Shown here one piece after another: positions 51,481 to 64,000 of a stretch of 64,000 nt of DNA; the first letter of the stretch is position 1, and every line of letters begins with the position of its first letter. Below the pieces are notes generated by a model. That model had not been told where the DNA came from. It made no database searches and saw nothing but the letters and a program-made list of their open reading frames with translations. This DNA is from Rhopalosiphum padi (taxonomy: Eukaryota; Arthropoda; Insecta; Hemiptera; Aphididae). The stretch lies in assembly GCF_020882245.1 (NCBI RefSeq), contig NC_083598.1, positions 26,759,858 through 26,823,857 of the forward strand, given 5' to 3'. A program made the position numbers and the translations under genes.

Positions 51481-53540
51481 TCTATGCCCCCAAAAAAATA
51501 TCCCAAAACTCAGCAGTGCAGTTGTTTTTGGCGGTCTTTATTTGCGATTGCCTAAAAATAATACAATTAAAACACGTTAATATCGCAATATTATATTATA
51601 TACGACTATTATGTATCTTGGATTGGATATGTTTTTTCGTCAAAATTACCTCACAAATTTCAGCACTGGTTTAAAATAAACGTTAATATAATATGTACAT
51701 ATTAAATGTATAATATACCAATGAAAAACTCTTTTTAGTGTAAAGACCGTATAGGGATCACTATTCTATAACATAAAAATAAAAATAAAATTGTCATAAG
51801 CTGTATGTATGCAAAGCTTGTCCAATCAAGAGTTAACCGTTTTTAATGAATATAATACGAATAATAAAATATACGAAAAACATGTCAAAAATTAATAATT
51901 GAATCATATTTTTAAGAATAATTAAAATAAAAACAATTTCAAATTTATACATGCTGTTGTTTAAAAATGAATATTTCTTTATCCGCTGGCCTTTTAATGA
52001 CTCGGGTTATCAATCGACAATCCATGTTTGACTGTATGATTATATAATTGATAATCATCATACTCGCATTTAGTTATCAATATTAGTTACTGGTTTTCGT
52101 AACATGCAATGTTCGATTTGAAAAAGTAATAATATTTTAACTGTAAGTCTGTAAACATCAAACAAAGCATTAAACAAAAGGGCATACTAACATCATTTTG
52201 CATGAAATACAAAATAATTAACCATAATAGCCAAACATTATGGATAAAATCGCTAGAAAAATGATTAGTCTTGAATTTAAAACTTATAATCAGCATTATG
52301 AAATTTTAATATTTATCAATTTTTCTTTAATATAAATGAAAACGATTAGGATTCTTAATACTTTTAAATTCTGAGCGGAGCGATGAATCTTAGTTTTAAA
52401 ATTATGTATGTTTATTGTTTATATTTTAGTGTCCATCCTCAGCTTTTAAAGCAGTAAAACTATATTAAGTCTTTAGTTGGTTTCTGGTAGAATATTAAAT
52501 AAAGCAGGTATTTTGAGGGGTCAAAAGTAAAAAAATTCCTACTATTCCTAGTACTTTTTAAAATAATTAGAAGTAAATTCAAATAATAAAAAAAATCTAT
52601 TAAAGTCTTTCTTAATGTATTTATAAAATTATTTTCTTAAAGAGATTATTAAATCGTTTAATAAAAATTGTAAAAAATATTGTACGATATTTTTATCAAA
52701 CATAAATCTAATGAAAACCAAAAATAGTCGATAACATCGGTTTATAAAAATTTTAACTATTTTACCATTACCTATAATTATGTCTTTAAATTACGTAATT
52801 TAAAAAAAATCCAATCTTTTTTTGCGTAAAAAATTTACTATTGTTTCTTGTTTATCCTGATTATTTAATAAATAACTGTCAAATTCCTACTTTTGAATCT
52901 TCAAAGTATAAATTTGCTCTAATTTTCTAGTAGAAACTTTTTTTGGAAGGTTATGATAGCAATATTATTTTCTATTAGGAAGATTATCTTATGAAAAAAT
53001 AAAATTGTCTAAATAAATCAACATTTTTTAAATTATTCATGTTGGAAAATCATTTATCAATTTTAATAACAAATTTGTAAGATAAAGTAGCACCCAAAGG
53101 TTGCAAAAGCTTATTATGTATAATTATATCGTATATAGGGAACAGAACAATAATTAGTGAGACGTTTAATTTTAATTTTCTTCAGTTTAATAAAAGGAAA
53201 CAGTAAAAGCATCTATAGTTGCAGACCAGACCACTATACAATAATACGACCGTTATAACATCTGATTACTTGATTAAATATACAAGTAAAATATTTTTTT
53301 TAACTTAACTAAAAATAAAATTAAAATTTCAGTAGAAAACCAAACAATTATTTTCGATTTCAGTAATATCAATATCCATTGCACTATTAAAAAATATCTG
53401 TATACATGTAGAGACGCAACCGATATATGTAATTCAATTGAACGTGAACCAAAAGAATGTCGATCACACCCACTCGTAATGTATACGGATAATAAAATAT
53501 CGCTCAAGCCTCGGGGACTGCATGTCAAAATAACAGGACG
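51481..53540. other. Gene-free AT-rich stretch
   Basis: No gene seen. It carries a copy of the CTGAGCGGAGCG repeat at 52370-52390 and otherwise AT-rich low-complexity sequence. Confidence 0.6.
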
Positions 53541-53648
53541 TACGTATTAAAGAGTTTTGCGAGTATCGTCACAGTCCACAGAGGTGACCTTTTTCTTCTT
53601 TCTTCTTGTATAATATTATGATGTGCGAGAGGAGGAGACCGACAAGTA

Positions 53649-53679
<31 letters not shown>

Positions 53680-53910
53680 TTGCGTAAAAACAAGACTCTC
53701 TCAGGACGTCCCGCGGTGGGAGGGCTTGCGTGCGCTATCGTGAGACTCGTCTCGGATGTCAGGTCGTCCGTGGACTAATAGACGTTTAAAAATACAGATA
53801 TCTTCGTACACGCACGTTGGATATTATTATAACGGGCGTACCTATATATGTATGTACTGTCCGTGTGTTATTATACCAGAACGAGTGCTGTCAAGTCACC
53901 TGGTATAGTA
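53541..53910. promoter_or_regulatory. GC-richer patch with TG microsatellite
   Basis: A stretch with balanced composition, including TCTCGGATGTCAGGTCGTCC and a (TG)n run at 53649-53676. It resembles the other promoter-like islands but has no attached coding exon that can be read. Confidence 0.3.
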
Positions 53911-54720
53911 TAATAACGTGTGCCAAGAGACACATATTATATTTTATGTTATTATACTATCATTGTAATCGCGGTTTTTACTCTTCTAATGGCCCTGCCA
54001 TCTATATACATGTATTATATTAAAGGCATATGGAAATTATTATATGATATATTTATATATAAATAATATACAGTTTATATTATATGACACGTTATTGACG
54101 GTTCCTTTATTCTCACGTCCTCCTACTCGTCAGAGGTCTTCACGAAAAAATTCGTGAAATATACGTTGGACGTCCTATCGTTATTGCAGGATTGCACAAT
54201 ATAATGTCTGTTATTGCGGACGCCGGAAATTACAATTGATTTGATTTTTATTTATAAAAAACAGATCGCTGTAGTTATAATTCACATATTATTTATCATA
54301 AAGCATTACAGTGAAAACGATAATCAATTTATTTAAAACATTTTTTTTTTTTTATGTCAATAATTGACTATATTCTCTTTAGAATGTTATTGTTATATGG
54401 ATAATATATACATTATACAATACAAATACAATTTTTAAACATATACTATACAGGTAAATAACTAAAATAAATCTGTACACGAGATATGAAACAAAAATAA
54501 TTAAACTCTGATGTAATATTTCCCCTTTGTCTGTTTATGATTTTAGTAAATATTTACTTTTGGCGCAGCTGCCGTTGAGTCAACTTTGACGTAATTTAAG
54601 ACATATATTATGTGTTTATAGATAAGCTAATGGACTTGAGAGCTATAGTACCTAGTTACTTATATAGCAACTATAAGTACGTTGAAAATAAAATTTTTCT
54701 TTTATATTTTCCAGTATATA

Positions 54721-54880
54721 TACAGTGAAACTTCCATATAATATTAATAAGTCTCATTGAAAAAAAAAATATAAAATAAAGACATTTTTTCAATACAATT
54801 AAATAAATTTTATCTGCTTTGATTTGATCCTCAAAAAAATTGCATAAAATGGAAATCTTTTATATGGGAGTTTCAACGGG
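54721..54880. mobile_element. Short inverted-repeat element
   Basis: TGAAACTTCCATATA at 54726-54740 is mirrored with one mismatch by TATATGGGAGTTTCA at 54861-54875. The left end starts TACAGTG, as in pogo-type miniature elements. The interior is A-rich and noncoding. Confidence 0.5.
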
Positions 54881-57800
54881 CCTACAATTAATACTTCCTA
54901 TAAATATTATAGATACAGCATAATTAAGGTTCAAAAATTAATGATAACTCATCACATAAGTGTAATCGGTTTACTGGTTTTGGAATTGTATCTAAAGACC
55001 CATTTTTTGTAGTTTATTGTAACTTACTTTACCCAGTAGAATACAACGTTGAAAAAAAAAACGATCATTTATCGTTTTGAATATACAGTATATATGACGT
55101 TGGACCTATTCTGAAATACAAAACACTTGTATTATACTGAATACAATTGGTACAAATCTCAGTATCCAAAGCTATGAATAGATGATCATGAACTAAAAAA
55201 ATATGTTTAAAAAGGTACATATTCGTCCCTTGGGAGCACACCTCACATCAGTTATACTACCCTCCACAAAACGCCCAAACTCCTGGACAGCACCGTATCG
55301 AATTGCATACTTATTTGAATTGTCGAGTTATGTGGGGTAAATCCCTTGGGTGAGACACAGAAAATTTGGTGGTCATGCTAAAAGACACGACCGACGACTA
55401 TACCCCTAAAGCAAAAATAATTTTTATACATCGAAAATAATAGTTCTTTTATGTATAAATGTATAATAGGTACATATGTGAGAATATAATACTATAGTAA
55501 CATACAGATGGTTAAAGTTGGTTTATTATATAGTATTGCATAAATATTTAACTTGGTTGTATATAAATTTATATCATTTTAATAGTTTAATGATAATAAA
55601 TAGTTAATAATATTATCTTTGTATAAAAAGTACATTTTAATTTTTTTTAAATGTTTTTTTACTTGTAATTTGTATCTAGGTAGGTATAGTTTATTTAATT
55701 TTTAAACATCTAATTTACTTTTTAGAAACAGGTGTACTAGTATTTATTTTTTATTTTTACTAATTAATTATTTTTTAAAGGTTTACAATAAAATCTATAA
55801 ATCTATAAATAATTTATATTATAATTACCTTAGTGCAAATGTACCTATCTTACAGCTTTTATTTAATGAAAAAAAAAATTACCTTTGTTTCCACTTCTAC
55901 AAACAGCTATAATATTTTGTGTCGGTTTAAAGAGACACCACAGAATGAGTAATGGTCGTCTAGTGTAATTTATTTTGAATCAGCACGTTACAATGTATTG
56001 GTCAAACTCACGTACCTATATTTTTAAAACAATCTTATCAGAAAGCTAAAATTACGAGATTTAAAACCAAATTAGATACTAACATAAAAAATATATATGT
56101 CAAATCTTTAACTCTAGGTTAATCATATAATTATATTATTATAAATTCAAAAATATAATTTTTCACAAATTTATAAATGTTTTAAACTTTAAGCATTCAT
56201 ATCTAATAATAGTATGCTGTTCATTATGGTTTACGTATAGAATTGTGAAATAAAAAGTGTCACTAGTTGAGTATACCTAACTATTATAATATTAATAAAT
56301 AATTGACTATTAGTACATGAAATCCCATCGATTCAAATAAAATCTAATACATTATTATTGATTATTAGTATTTTTTTTATGGTGTTAAGGTTTAACAAAC
56401 GACAAGTGTCTTATTAATTATTAATTTTTTATTTTCAATATTAAAATACTAATATAATATAACAGTTATTTTCTATTTTTTTCATCATAGAAAAGATTGT
56501 TTAAACATACAAATAATATAAGTAAGTAATATTATACAAAAGCATAATTAAATTAAGTTTATTTTTAATATATAATATATAAATATATTATAATATTTAT
56601 ATTTACTCGATAGATTAATTTCTTGGCCTGAAATGAATAAAATTCATAATAAATAATAAGTTATTAATAACTAATAAAACTATTTTTGGTTAATCGCGTA
56701 AATAATTTCCATCTCATTTTAGTATTTTACAGATATTTTTGTAAATAATTAAATTTCTGTAAACTTATTTTGTTTTACTTATTTACAATATTTATTATTC
56801 AAATTTCGTATGTAATAATACGCGTTTATGTAAAGAATATTTCGCATACAAATATAATGTCGGTTAATAATCATAAATGATAAAAGTCATTTTAAATCTT
56901 GTAGAGAGAGAAATATTGACACCATCGACAACGTGATAAACTTTCATATAATATAATAAGTAGGTACCTATAATTTATAAACTATGGTGTATAGTATGCG
57001 TAGTATATAATATAGCTTTAAGACAAGCCAATTTGTCATGACAAAATGTGGGCTTACATTAATTTATGACTCTGGACTGTCAGACCCCTTCGGCGCGAAC
57101 GCTCTTAATTAAGCCACATCCCATAGCCGGCTTTTGACGATGACTTTCCTAACTGGGGTGTGTTTAATTATTAGTGTTATAAAGCCACATAGACCGTTCC
57201 AAACACATAGTTTTGTAATATAAACGGAAACACGTACTGGGTTTATATCATGACACAGTCGTTTTTCTAATTCCTACAAATCTATATAAATATATAATAT
57301 TGTATATTGTATATACGTACGACTCGGCGGAGTATAATATATTAATAAAAAAAATATAAGACATGATTAAAATAAACTAAATAAAGCAAATACAATTAAC
57401 CATAAACACGTTATAGATTTTTATAGATTAAAAAAATACGTTGATTTACGATTGAAAGGCGATATAGTTGAAAATTAATTTAAATGTTTGATTTATTTTA
57501 CAATTAGAAAAATTATTATTAAATGTTATAAATATATATTCATATGCATACAAAATATGAATGTTTATTTTATTTTTATTTGTCCTCTTTTTACTCAAAA
57601 ACTACTAGATTGTTTTCAATCTAGTAGTTATATCAATCGATTCCTTAAGACTCGGAAGTTGGGGAGGGATATAGTTTGTCAGGATTTCATTTTGCAACTC
57701 ATATAAGTTGCTGTAGTATTGTTCACACATTTTTTTTATCACGATAATTCAAGGTTATAGGTTAGGTCAGGTACAGCTGACAGCTGAGATTTTTATAAAA

Positions 57801-58800
57801 TTAAATATACTCAAATGATTTTGATGATTCGAGGAAGGTTTATAGATAAGACATTGAAACAGTTATTTTAAGGTATAACTTACCCGCAACAATTATAAAT
57901 AAAATAAGTTCATGCAAGAAAAAACAAATACTTATTATTATTTAGGGTCTGGATTTCAATGCTAAGTGCATATTTTTTTGGTTGATCTTGACAATGCATT
58001 CCAAGTATATAATTCATTTCATATAACGGGTGCTTTAAAGCTGAAACTTTTATTTTGCATATTTCGAGGTTTTTTTCATTTTTAGAGCATTTTTTTTGTA
58101 TCTGTTGGGTAATTTAGTTGGCTTTAATGCATATTTGTTCAATATACTATACAAATATAATTTAGTCTATTTAAAATATTATCTAAAGATGAATTGTTTT
58201 CTTGATATTTAAGTTGTTTTCGTTTAATAGTTTTATTGAGTAAATGTATGTTTAGGATGAACTGTTCCAAAAGATATTCGTGTCATCATTATCACTGCAT
58301 CAAGTAATATTTCAAATTTCAGTTTTTTTTACTATAAAAATAGATAAAGTTTTCTACTATGTACATTTTTTTAACATTTTATTAAGGTATATAAGTAAAT
58401 AATTTATTGTACCTATGACCCCAACGTCTGATAATAATGATTATGATATGTTATTAAGTTGACTAGTTGACGTTTTAATTCTATTTATCAAACTCCTAGA
58501 AATTATAAATAGCAATCGAACATATTATTACATCCATATAGAAATGTTATATTCAAATCAACGGTAACAGTGCTATATTATAATGAAAGGTATGACGAAT
58601 TACATTCGATTTAATCGAACGACACTCGACAATTGATTATACGTCGCGTGCACTGCACTGACAACAGTGAATAATATAATTAATTTGCAAGCGTAATTTA
58701 ATAATATATTATGTTACTATAAAATATTTAGTTATCGTCAGACTTTGTACACGAATGTTTAGGACTCTCCACGATAGAGGTCTTAACAGTGTTTTAACTT
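54881..58800. other. Gene-free stretch with small balanced patches
   Basis: Mostly AT-rich. More balanced patches at about 55230-55410 and 57010-57200 have no recognisable frame. The second contains TTAATTA-type and GCCACAT motifs (GCCACAT twice, near 57115 and 57184) and could be regulatory, but nothing proves it. Confidence 0.4.
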
Positions 58801-59399
58801 AAACGCGTACGAAGTCTCCATAAATTCGATCATCTGCGATATGCTGCAGTTACAGAACTAGCTACAGCACATTCTATAAGGTACGCGTGACATAGGTACA
58901 TATGTCACTCTAAATTATTACACTATAATTTGGTACATAGTGACTGCAACTCGGGCGAGTTCTCCGGACGACTAAAAACGGAAAAAAAGGAAAAAGATCG
59001 TAGAAAATATTATATTATTATGTGTTCTACTACGCAGTGCGTCGCGCGAGGGCCAACCGAAACACAAAAACCCGTCAGTTCAATGTATACGCATTTAATA
59101 GGAGGTGGCTGCGCGGTACACGAGAACAATAAGAGCAGCATCATACACGACGGTATAAGGGACGGAGACTCACACGCGTGTAAGTATAATATTATACTGA
59201 AATGTTAACGTGGAAAAATGAATTGAAATCTAAACCTTGTGTCGGCGGCATATATCACATTAATATTTGAGCGAAAAACACCACCCAAAGCGTAGGCCGC
59301 AATCACACGCGCACTATATACTGTATATATATATATATGCCCACTGTTGTATAATATTATATTTTGTAATAATATAATATAATATTATGTTATGCCGAG

Positions 59400-60110
59400 C
59401 ACAATATATTATAATAGAAGTCCGACCGGCGCGACGACGGCGGCGGTCGCGGAGGGAGTGCTACCGCTTTTGACAAAAGACGCGCCGCGAAAAGTGGGTC
59501 ATATATGCGCGGCGGTGCCGGCGACGACAACAATAACATCGACGACAACGACAAGCGCAAGAACAACAAGAACAACAACAACAATAGGATAATATACGAC
59601 ACCTAGGCCGATCGCTCCGCCCGCCCATTGGCCCGGAATCGGCGGCCGGCAAACAATCGATCACCGGCGGCGGCGGTGACGATCGCTCACGCCCATCCGC
59701 GGGATGCTGCGGCCACGTGGACCGGGCAGCGCGCGGCCATTGGCCCGGCCGTGCCCGATGGGTGTCGCCGTACCGCGCGCCGCGGCCGGACTCCACCCTG
59801 TCGGCGGATCGCCGTAAACCACGGCCGCGATACCGATACAGCGGGCGAGCGCGCCTCACGGAGGAGGTAACCGCGCGCAACCAGTAGTATGACGATTCAT
59901 CGCGGCGTTTATCGTAATACCGATAGGTGTGGGTAACCGCCGGGCAGTTGTGTACCGCGATAGTGAGCGATATACCGTCCACGTCCAGTTAGGCACGTAC
60001 CGCCCGGCCGCACGGTACACCGTTATAATATTATTATCATTATCATTACATATACCGACTGATTGACCGCGCACGGTAACAGTATATTATCATTACACTT
60101 AAAATAATAT
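59400..60110 (+). promoter_or_regulatory. Strong CpG island with paired CCAAT boxes and an E-box
   Basis: This is the most GC-rich block in the window. CCATTGGCCCGG occurs twice, at 59625-59636 and 59737-59748, each holding an inverted CCAAT box. A CACGTG E-box lies between them at 59714-59719. An ACA/CGA-rich simple repeat precedes it (59518-59588). Long open frames on both strands here (for example 173 codons on the minus strand) are a side effect of high GC and have biased, arginine- and cysteine-rich composition. Probable promoter of a gene transcribed to the right. Confidence 0.5.
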
Positions 60111-60137
60111 TATCGTCGTCGTCGTTCTAGCGCCGCC

Positions 60138-60345
60138 TTGGTCAGTAGTGCCATACAGTACATTACCGTTTTCGTCGCGATCGCGCGTTCCGTCCGCGTT
60201 AATTTTTCGTGCCGCGAGTTTCGGGCTAGTTTTTTTTTTTTACCTGCGAGTTTCGCGCGCGCGCCCGCTACGGTGGTATGCGCCGACCCTGTCGCCACTG
60301 CAGGACGAAGTGATGTTATCGATGAACAGGCCTATTATCTATCAG
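60138..60345 (+). CDS. Possible 5' untranslated region and first coding exon of an unknown gene
   Basis: An initiator-like TCAGT at about 60140 starts a CpG-rich leader with a T tract (60230-60241). It leads to ATG at 60313 and a frame reading MLSMNRPIIYQ up to CAG|GTGGGT (donor at 60346, phase 0). A second in-frame ATG lies at 60322. Upstream is the CpG island. If real, the gene continues through a long first intron past the right edge of the window. The 11 residues are too few to name a family. An alternative donor or a wholly noncoding exon is possible. Confidence 0.33.
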
Positions 60346-62012
60346 GTGGGTACTGCCAAATGGGGAAAACACTAATTTTATTCTTAATGGTCATCACTCG
60401 TTATCCGTTAATGACCGCAGCAGTACGTATAAAGGCGAAGGCATAGCCTGCAGTTGTGTGGTGAACAACATTTGTCAAATTCAATAAATTGCTTATATCA
60501 TTACAGAAATTTATCTCGAATTTAAAAATTAAAATTTGTATTAATGTATTATCGTAGAATTTTTTTTAAATTAAATTGTTAATGACTTAGCTATGTCACA
60601 TAACATTGTCATCGTTTAAATACCTTGCATATGGTTTGAAATATGCTTGCCATGATACACTGGGTAGGTATAGTTGCTCTACCTAATACATATTAGAAAG
60701 TAATATAATATAACAGTATACGCTTGCCACGACACAAAATAATATGTGTTAACCACTATAGAACAGTTTTGGGAGAAAAATACAAAAAGGTTAAAAGTTG
60801 ATAGGAACTTTTTGAACTCTTCTCTCATATTTTGTACTTTTTATATTTTAACTGGAAAACAGTGAACATATTTTAGGCTCGGATAAAAAAAATACCAATA
60901 TGTTTTTGCATTGGATGAATTGCGCATCTTCGTCAAAATCTATATTTTGTTTTCAAATTACTTTAAATTTAACTCATGCTAATAAATACCTGTTGGTATA
61001 GGTACTAATATAAATTATTAGTTGTATTGATATGAATATCGTTCGAATATCGTTCACCTAAAATATATTTTTAATTTATAATAAACATAATTACGTACGT
61101 GTTAAAGTTAATTTAATCTTAAATTATAATTTATGAATTCATTACTACACTTAAAGTTAAAACTATTATCATTTTGTAAATAGGAAAATCAATCTAACCA
61201 TTCTTAACTAGTAACTAGGTAGGTATACATAATAGAACAGCAAAAATTGTTGTACAATTTTGGTTACGCTATAAATGTTTTTAAAAAATAAAATGTTTAT
61301 GAAAAATAATATAAAAATACATGTTAAGCCTACTACAAATTTTATAACGATTTTTCATACGTCATAGTTTTTGTCATACATTTTATGCTAACTACGGAAA
61401 TTATATTATTATACTTTAAAAATGTATTGTGGTGTGGAATTAGATTGAAAAAATATAGGTATGCTTATAATGATTTCCCTTTAAAAATAAATAAAAAATT
61501 CGCTTGTTCCATTAGTTTTACAGTCATGTTTTACAACTAAACTTTTCTATTAAAAAAGTTTACGGAAAACTGTCAAAACTTGAAAAGAAACAGACATTGT
61601 TAACGTGTACATTATATACTTTGCACAAAAGATTTGTCGTATTCCAAACAGATAAACATCACCTGGATACATCAACATCAAAAAGACATATTATTGTAAT
61701 CCAGTGACAGTCAATTTCAGTCTATTCATGCATAAAATCTGACATTTGTTAGGATAGTAAATTCTTCTCTAGAGGTACACGAACATCTATGTATACGCGT
61801 TTTACTATACCACTCTATTACCACAATAATACCCACAGCAGTCAAATCAGTTATATCAGCGTATAAATCGCATATTTATATAAGTATAACATTGCAATAA
61901 CATTATTCCTATTAACCGTAATAATATATGTGTAGTTAAATCACAATTTCCTAACTGAGGAACTCGCATGGTTTATTAATGTTTATCATATATTAACAAT
62001 GTATATTGTATA
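60346..62012. other. AT-rich stretch, possibly first intron of an unknown gene
   Basis: No gene, RNA or strong repeat recognised. The stretch 62196-63670 is also AT-rich with nothing identifiable. Confidence 0.5.
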
Positions 62013-62195
62013 TACAGTACAATCCGCTACCTAACCTGGGACACATGGGCGGTCACTTATTTGTCCCCATTATCCGACTGTCCCGATTAATAGAATAACT
62101 AATAAACCGATACATTCGTTCGGGACTATGCAATCTGTCCCTATTAAGCGGTTGTCCCCTTTATGCGGTGTCCCAAATAAGCGGATTCTACTGTA
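62013..62195. mobile_element. Miniature pogo-like transposon with TA target duplication
   Basis: The element runs from CAGTACAATCCGCT at 62015 to AGCGGATTCTACTG ending at 62193. These inverted ends differ at one position and are flanked by TA on both sides. The interior of about 150 bases carries several copies of a TGTCCC..TTA.GCGG unit in both orientations. No transposase. Ends and TA duplication place it in the Tc1/mariner superfamily, pogo/Tigger-like. Confidence 0.8.
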
Positions 62196-63673
62196 TTATA
62201 ATTTTTGACCGCAAGTTTTACCTATTATTGATTTTTTTTTTTAATACGCCATGTAATTATAATGTATTTTGTACAAGCATGTAATACACTAAGCATCTAT
62301 ATTTGTCGAGTCTAACATGCATAATTAAATTATCATAAATATACGAAAGTAGTTAACAGTACAATTTACATATCAATCTTTTCATGATAAACGTTTTAAT
62401 ATAATATTATGAAGTATCTAAATATATTTAAGTAAGTAGTATAGTAAGTACTTGGTATACCTACTCACATGTATAATATAGATATAAACACAATAAATTA
62501 AGTGTAACTATATGTTGTAAAAGATACAAGAAAAAATATGTTAGCATTTATAAATAATAACAGAAATTGAAATGTTTATTTTAAATATCTTTTTAAAGAA
62601 AGTAGATGATACTAATTAGCTGCAAAAAGAATATTATTAACACAATAATGATAAGAGCATTAATATTTTTATAATTCATTTTACAACTAAAACAAATATT
62701 ATTGTTTATATACAATATCTAAATAAAATAAAGATAAAATTTAACGATGTATGCGGGTATGCATCTTGTTTATTATTATATACTAATACTAATGCCTAAT
62801 GGTATTGGTGAATACTTATAAAACTTATACTATTAATTAGAAACTAAAATAATATTCACCCTTTTTTAATGCCCTACATATTTATATCGATCGTTGTATA
62901 CAACTGCAGCTGATTAAATTAATATGTTTAATGTAGACGCATAAATTAAGACGTTGTCATGTTTAAATACAACGCGAAGTTATAGATAAAAAAAAACTTA
63001 ATGGACATTCACTTGTTAATTTGTTCAAATCGAAATTTAAATAAAATAACGAATTCTAAATTTACTCTTTTTTACCTAATGAAACACTAAAATCAAACGT
63101 ATGCAATAAATATGTAAAAATGTATACAAAAATAATAAAATATATTTATAATTATTTTAATTTTTTTAATTTTTTTCCACGCTCTGTTAGATATTGTATA
63201 TGTATTTTTGCGAATAGATAGATTTAAAAATCATTCAGTTTGATGAATTTTGAATTATGACGTATGAATCATATTATTTAATATCGATATTTTTAATTTA
63301 AAAATAGAATATAGTTTATTATTTAAATATTTAAAAAATCTATTTTACAGAAAGATTATTGTTATACATGATAATAATACCATGCAGATAATAGGGATAC
63401 ACTCTATATAGCAGCTGCTTTTAAGTAAAAATTACAACATAACACTAAGATGAAATGTCCCTATAGAAAAAATGCATTAATACTCTAATCATTTAAAATA
63501 ATTAGCTAATAAGGAGTAATAAAAACCAAAAATAATTATTAGGTATACACAATCCGTACAATTTGATATGCATTGTATACATAGAAAGATATTATTTTAA
63601 TTTTTCAAGTACGATTATTTGATATTTTTATATGTGGATTTTTAGTAAGCTGAATTTGATTAATTTGTCTTAA

Positions 63674-64000
63674 GAGGACGCCATACCCGCATGTGTTGTC
63701 TCCGTCTTACTAACGTACATCATAACAAATTTTCGTTCAGTAGAATACACTTTGTGATGTTAACTTTAATATTAGAGTAAATTTACCTATTATCAAATTT
63801 AAAGCTAAGAATATTATCTAGACAATGACATACTTATTAGTTATTATTTTATTGATATTATCATTTTAAAGTGAGTTATGGACATATTAAAGTTGTAATA
63901 TTTTGCATAGCTGTACTCACCTTAAAATAATAATATCATTAAAAGCATATGTCATTGCCTAGATAATATTCATCACAAAATGTATTCTGCTGAACGAATA
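63674..64000. mobile_element. Foldback (long inverted) repeat, cut by the window edge
   Basis: Left arm from 63732 (TTCGTTCAGTAGAATACAC) is mirrored by the right arm ending at 63998 (GTATTCTGCTGAACGAA). Inner segments also pair: AATATTATCTAGACAATGAC with GTCATTGCCTAGATAATATT, and ATTATCATTTTAAAGTGAG with CTCACCTTAAAATAATAAT. The right arm lacks about 50 bases present in the left. The loop is about 40 bases. A C/G-rich segment (63674-63720, CGCCATACCCGCATG) precedes the left arm. A diverged copy lies at about 35600-35830. Confidence 0.7.

Noticed and set aside
53649..53676. TG run considered as telomere-like or Z-DNA element
   Set aside because: Plain dinucleotide microsatellite; the insect telomere unit TTAGG is not present.
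59461..59982. 173-codon minus-strand open frame
   Set aside because: It lies inside the CpG island, is rich in Arg, Cys and Pro with simple-repeat stretches, has competing frames on the other strand and no recognisable domain.
1..64000. CRISPR arrays, bacterial operons, tRNA and rRNA genes, viral insertions
   Set aside because: No regularly spaced direct repeats, no compact intronless gene clusters and no cloverleaf or rRNA sequence recognised by eye. A covariance-model scan was not possible, so a missed tRNA remains possible.

Overview
The window is very AT-rich eukaryotic DNA. It has interrupted genes with GT-AG introns, many TA, TAA and CA microsatellites, small inverted-repeat transposons and abundant GTAGGTA-type tracts. 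Protein content (animal uridine phosphorylase, TFIIE alpha, arthropod haem peroxidases) and DNA texture fit an insect, most likely an aphid. That assignment comes from texture and gene content, not from a database match. No CRISPR array, operon, bacterial gene or rRNA was seen. No tRNA was recognised by eye.

Layout. 1-10 kb: no complete gene. It holds an isolated exon that looks like a signal-peptide start exon (3452-3512), a GC-richer promoter-like patch near 1.9-2.3 kb, a pogo/Tigger-like remnant (6.5-6.8 kb) and an inverted-repeat element (10.06-10.90 kb). 10.9-22.7 kb, plus strand: a complete seven-exon uridine phosphorylase gene with a CpG-rich promoter, reconstructed to 339 codons. 24.6-25.5 kb: a decayed non-LTR retrotransposon on the minus strand. 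26.6-30.2 kb, plus strand: a complete six-exon TFIIE alpha gene (411 codons), with all four zinc-ribbon cysteines. 31.1-39.75 kb and 42.4-49.6 kb, minus strand: two tandem haem peroxidase genes, here called A and B. Their core exons share the same intron phases and, for most exons, the same lengths. 50-64 kb: no complete gene. It contains several GC-rich islands, the strongest at 59.4-60.4 kb ending in a possible first coding exon for a gene running off the right edge, and several inverted-repeat elements, including a large foldback repeat at the very end.

How the genes relate. Uridine phosphorylase (pyrimidine salvage) and TFIIE alpha (basal transcription) are housekeeping genes with no evident link to each other or to the peroxidases. 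The peroxidases are the most interesting locus. Both keep the distal and proximal histidines and the distal arginine of the animal peroxidase fold. Both lack the Asp and Glu that form the covalent haem ester bonds in mammalian peroxidases. Both carry Asp where the proximal Asn normally sits, and RGRDTG in place of RGRDHG. Gene A starts with a signal peptide; gene B appears to start with a cytoplasmic tail and a membrane anchor. Exon boundaries were read by eye from reading frame, splice consensus and protein similarity, with no transcript evidence.
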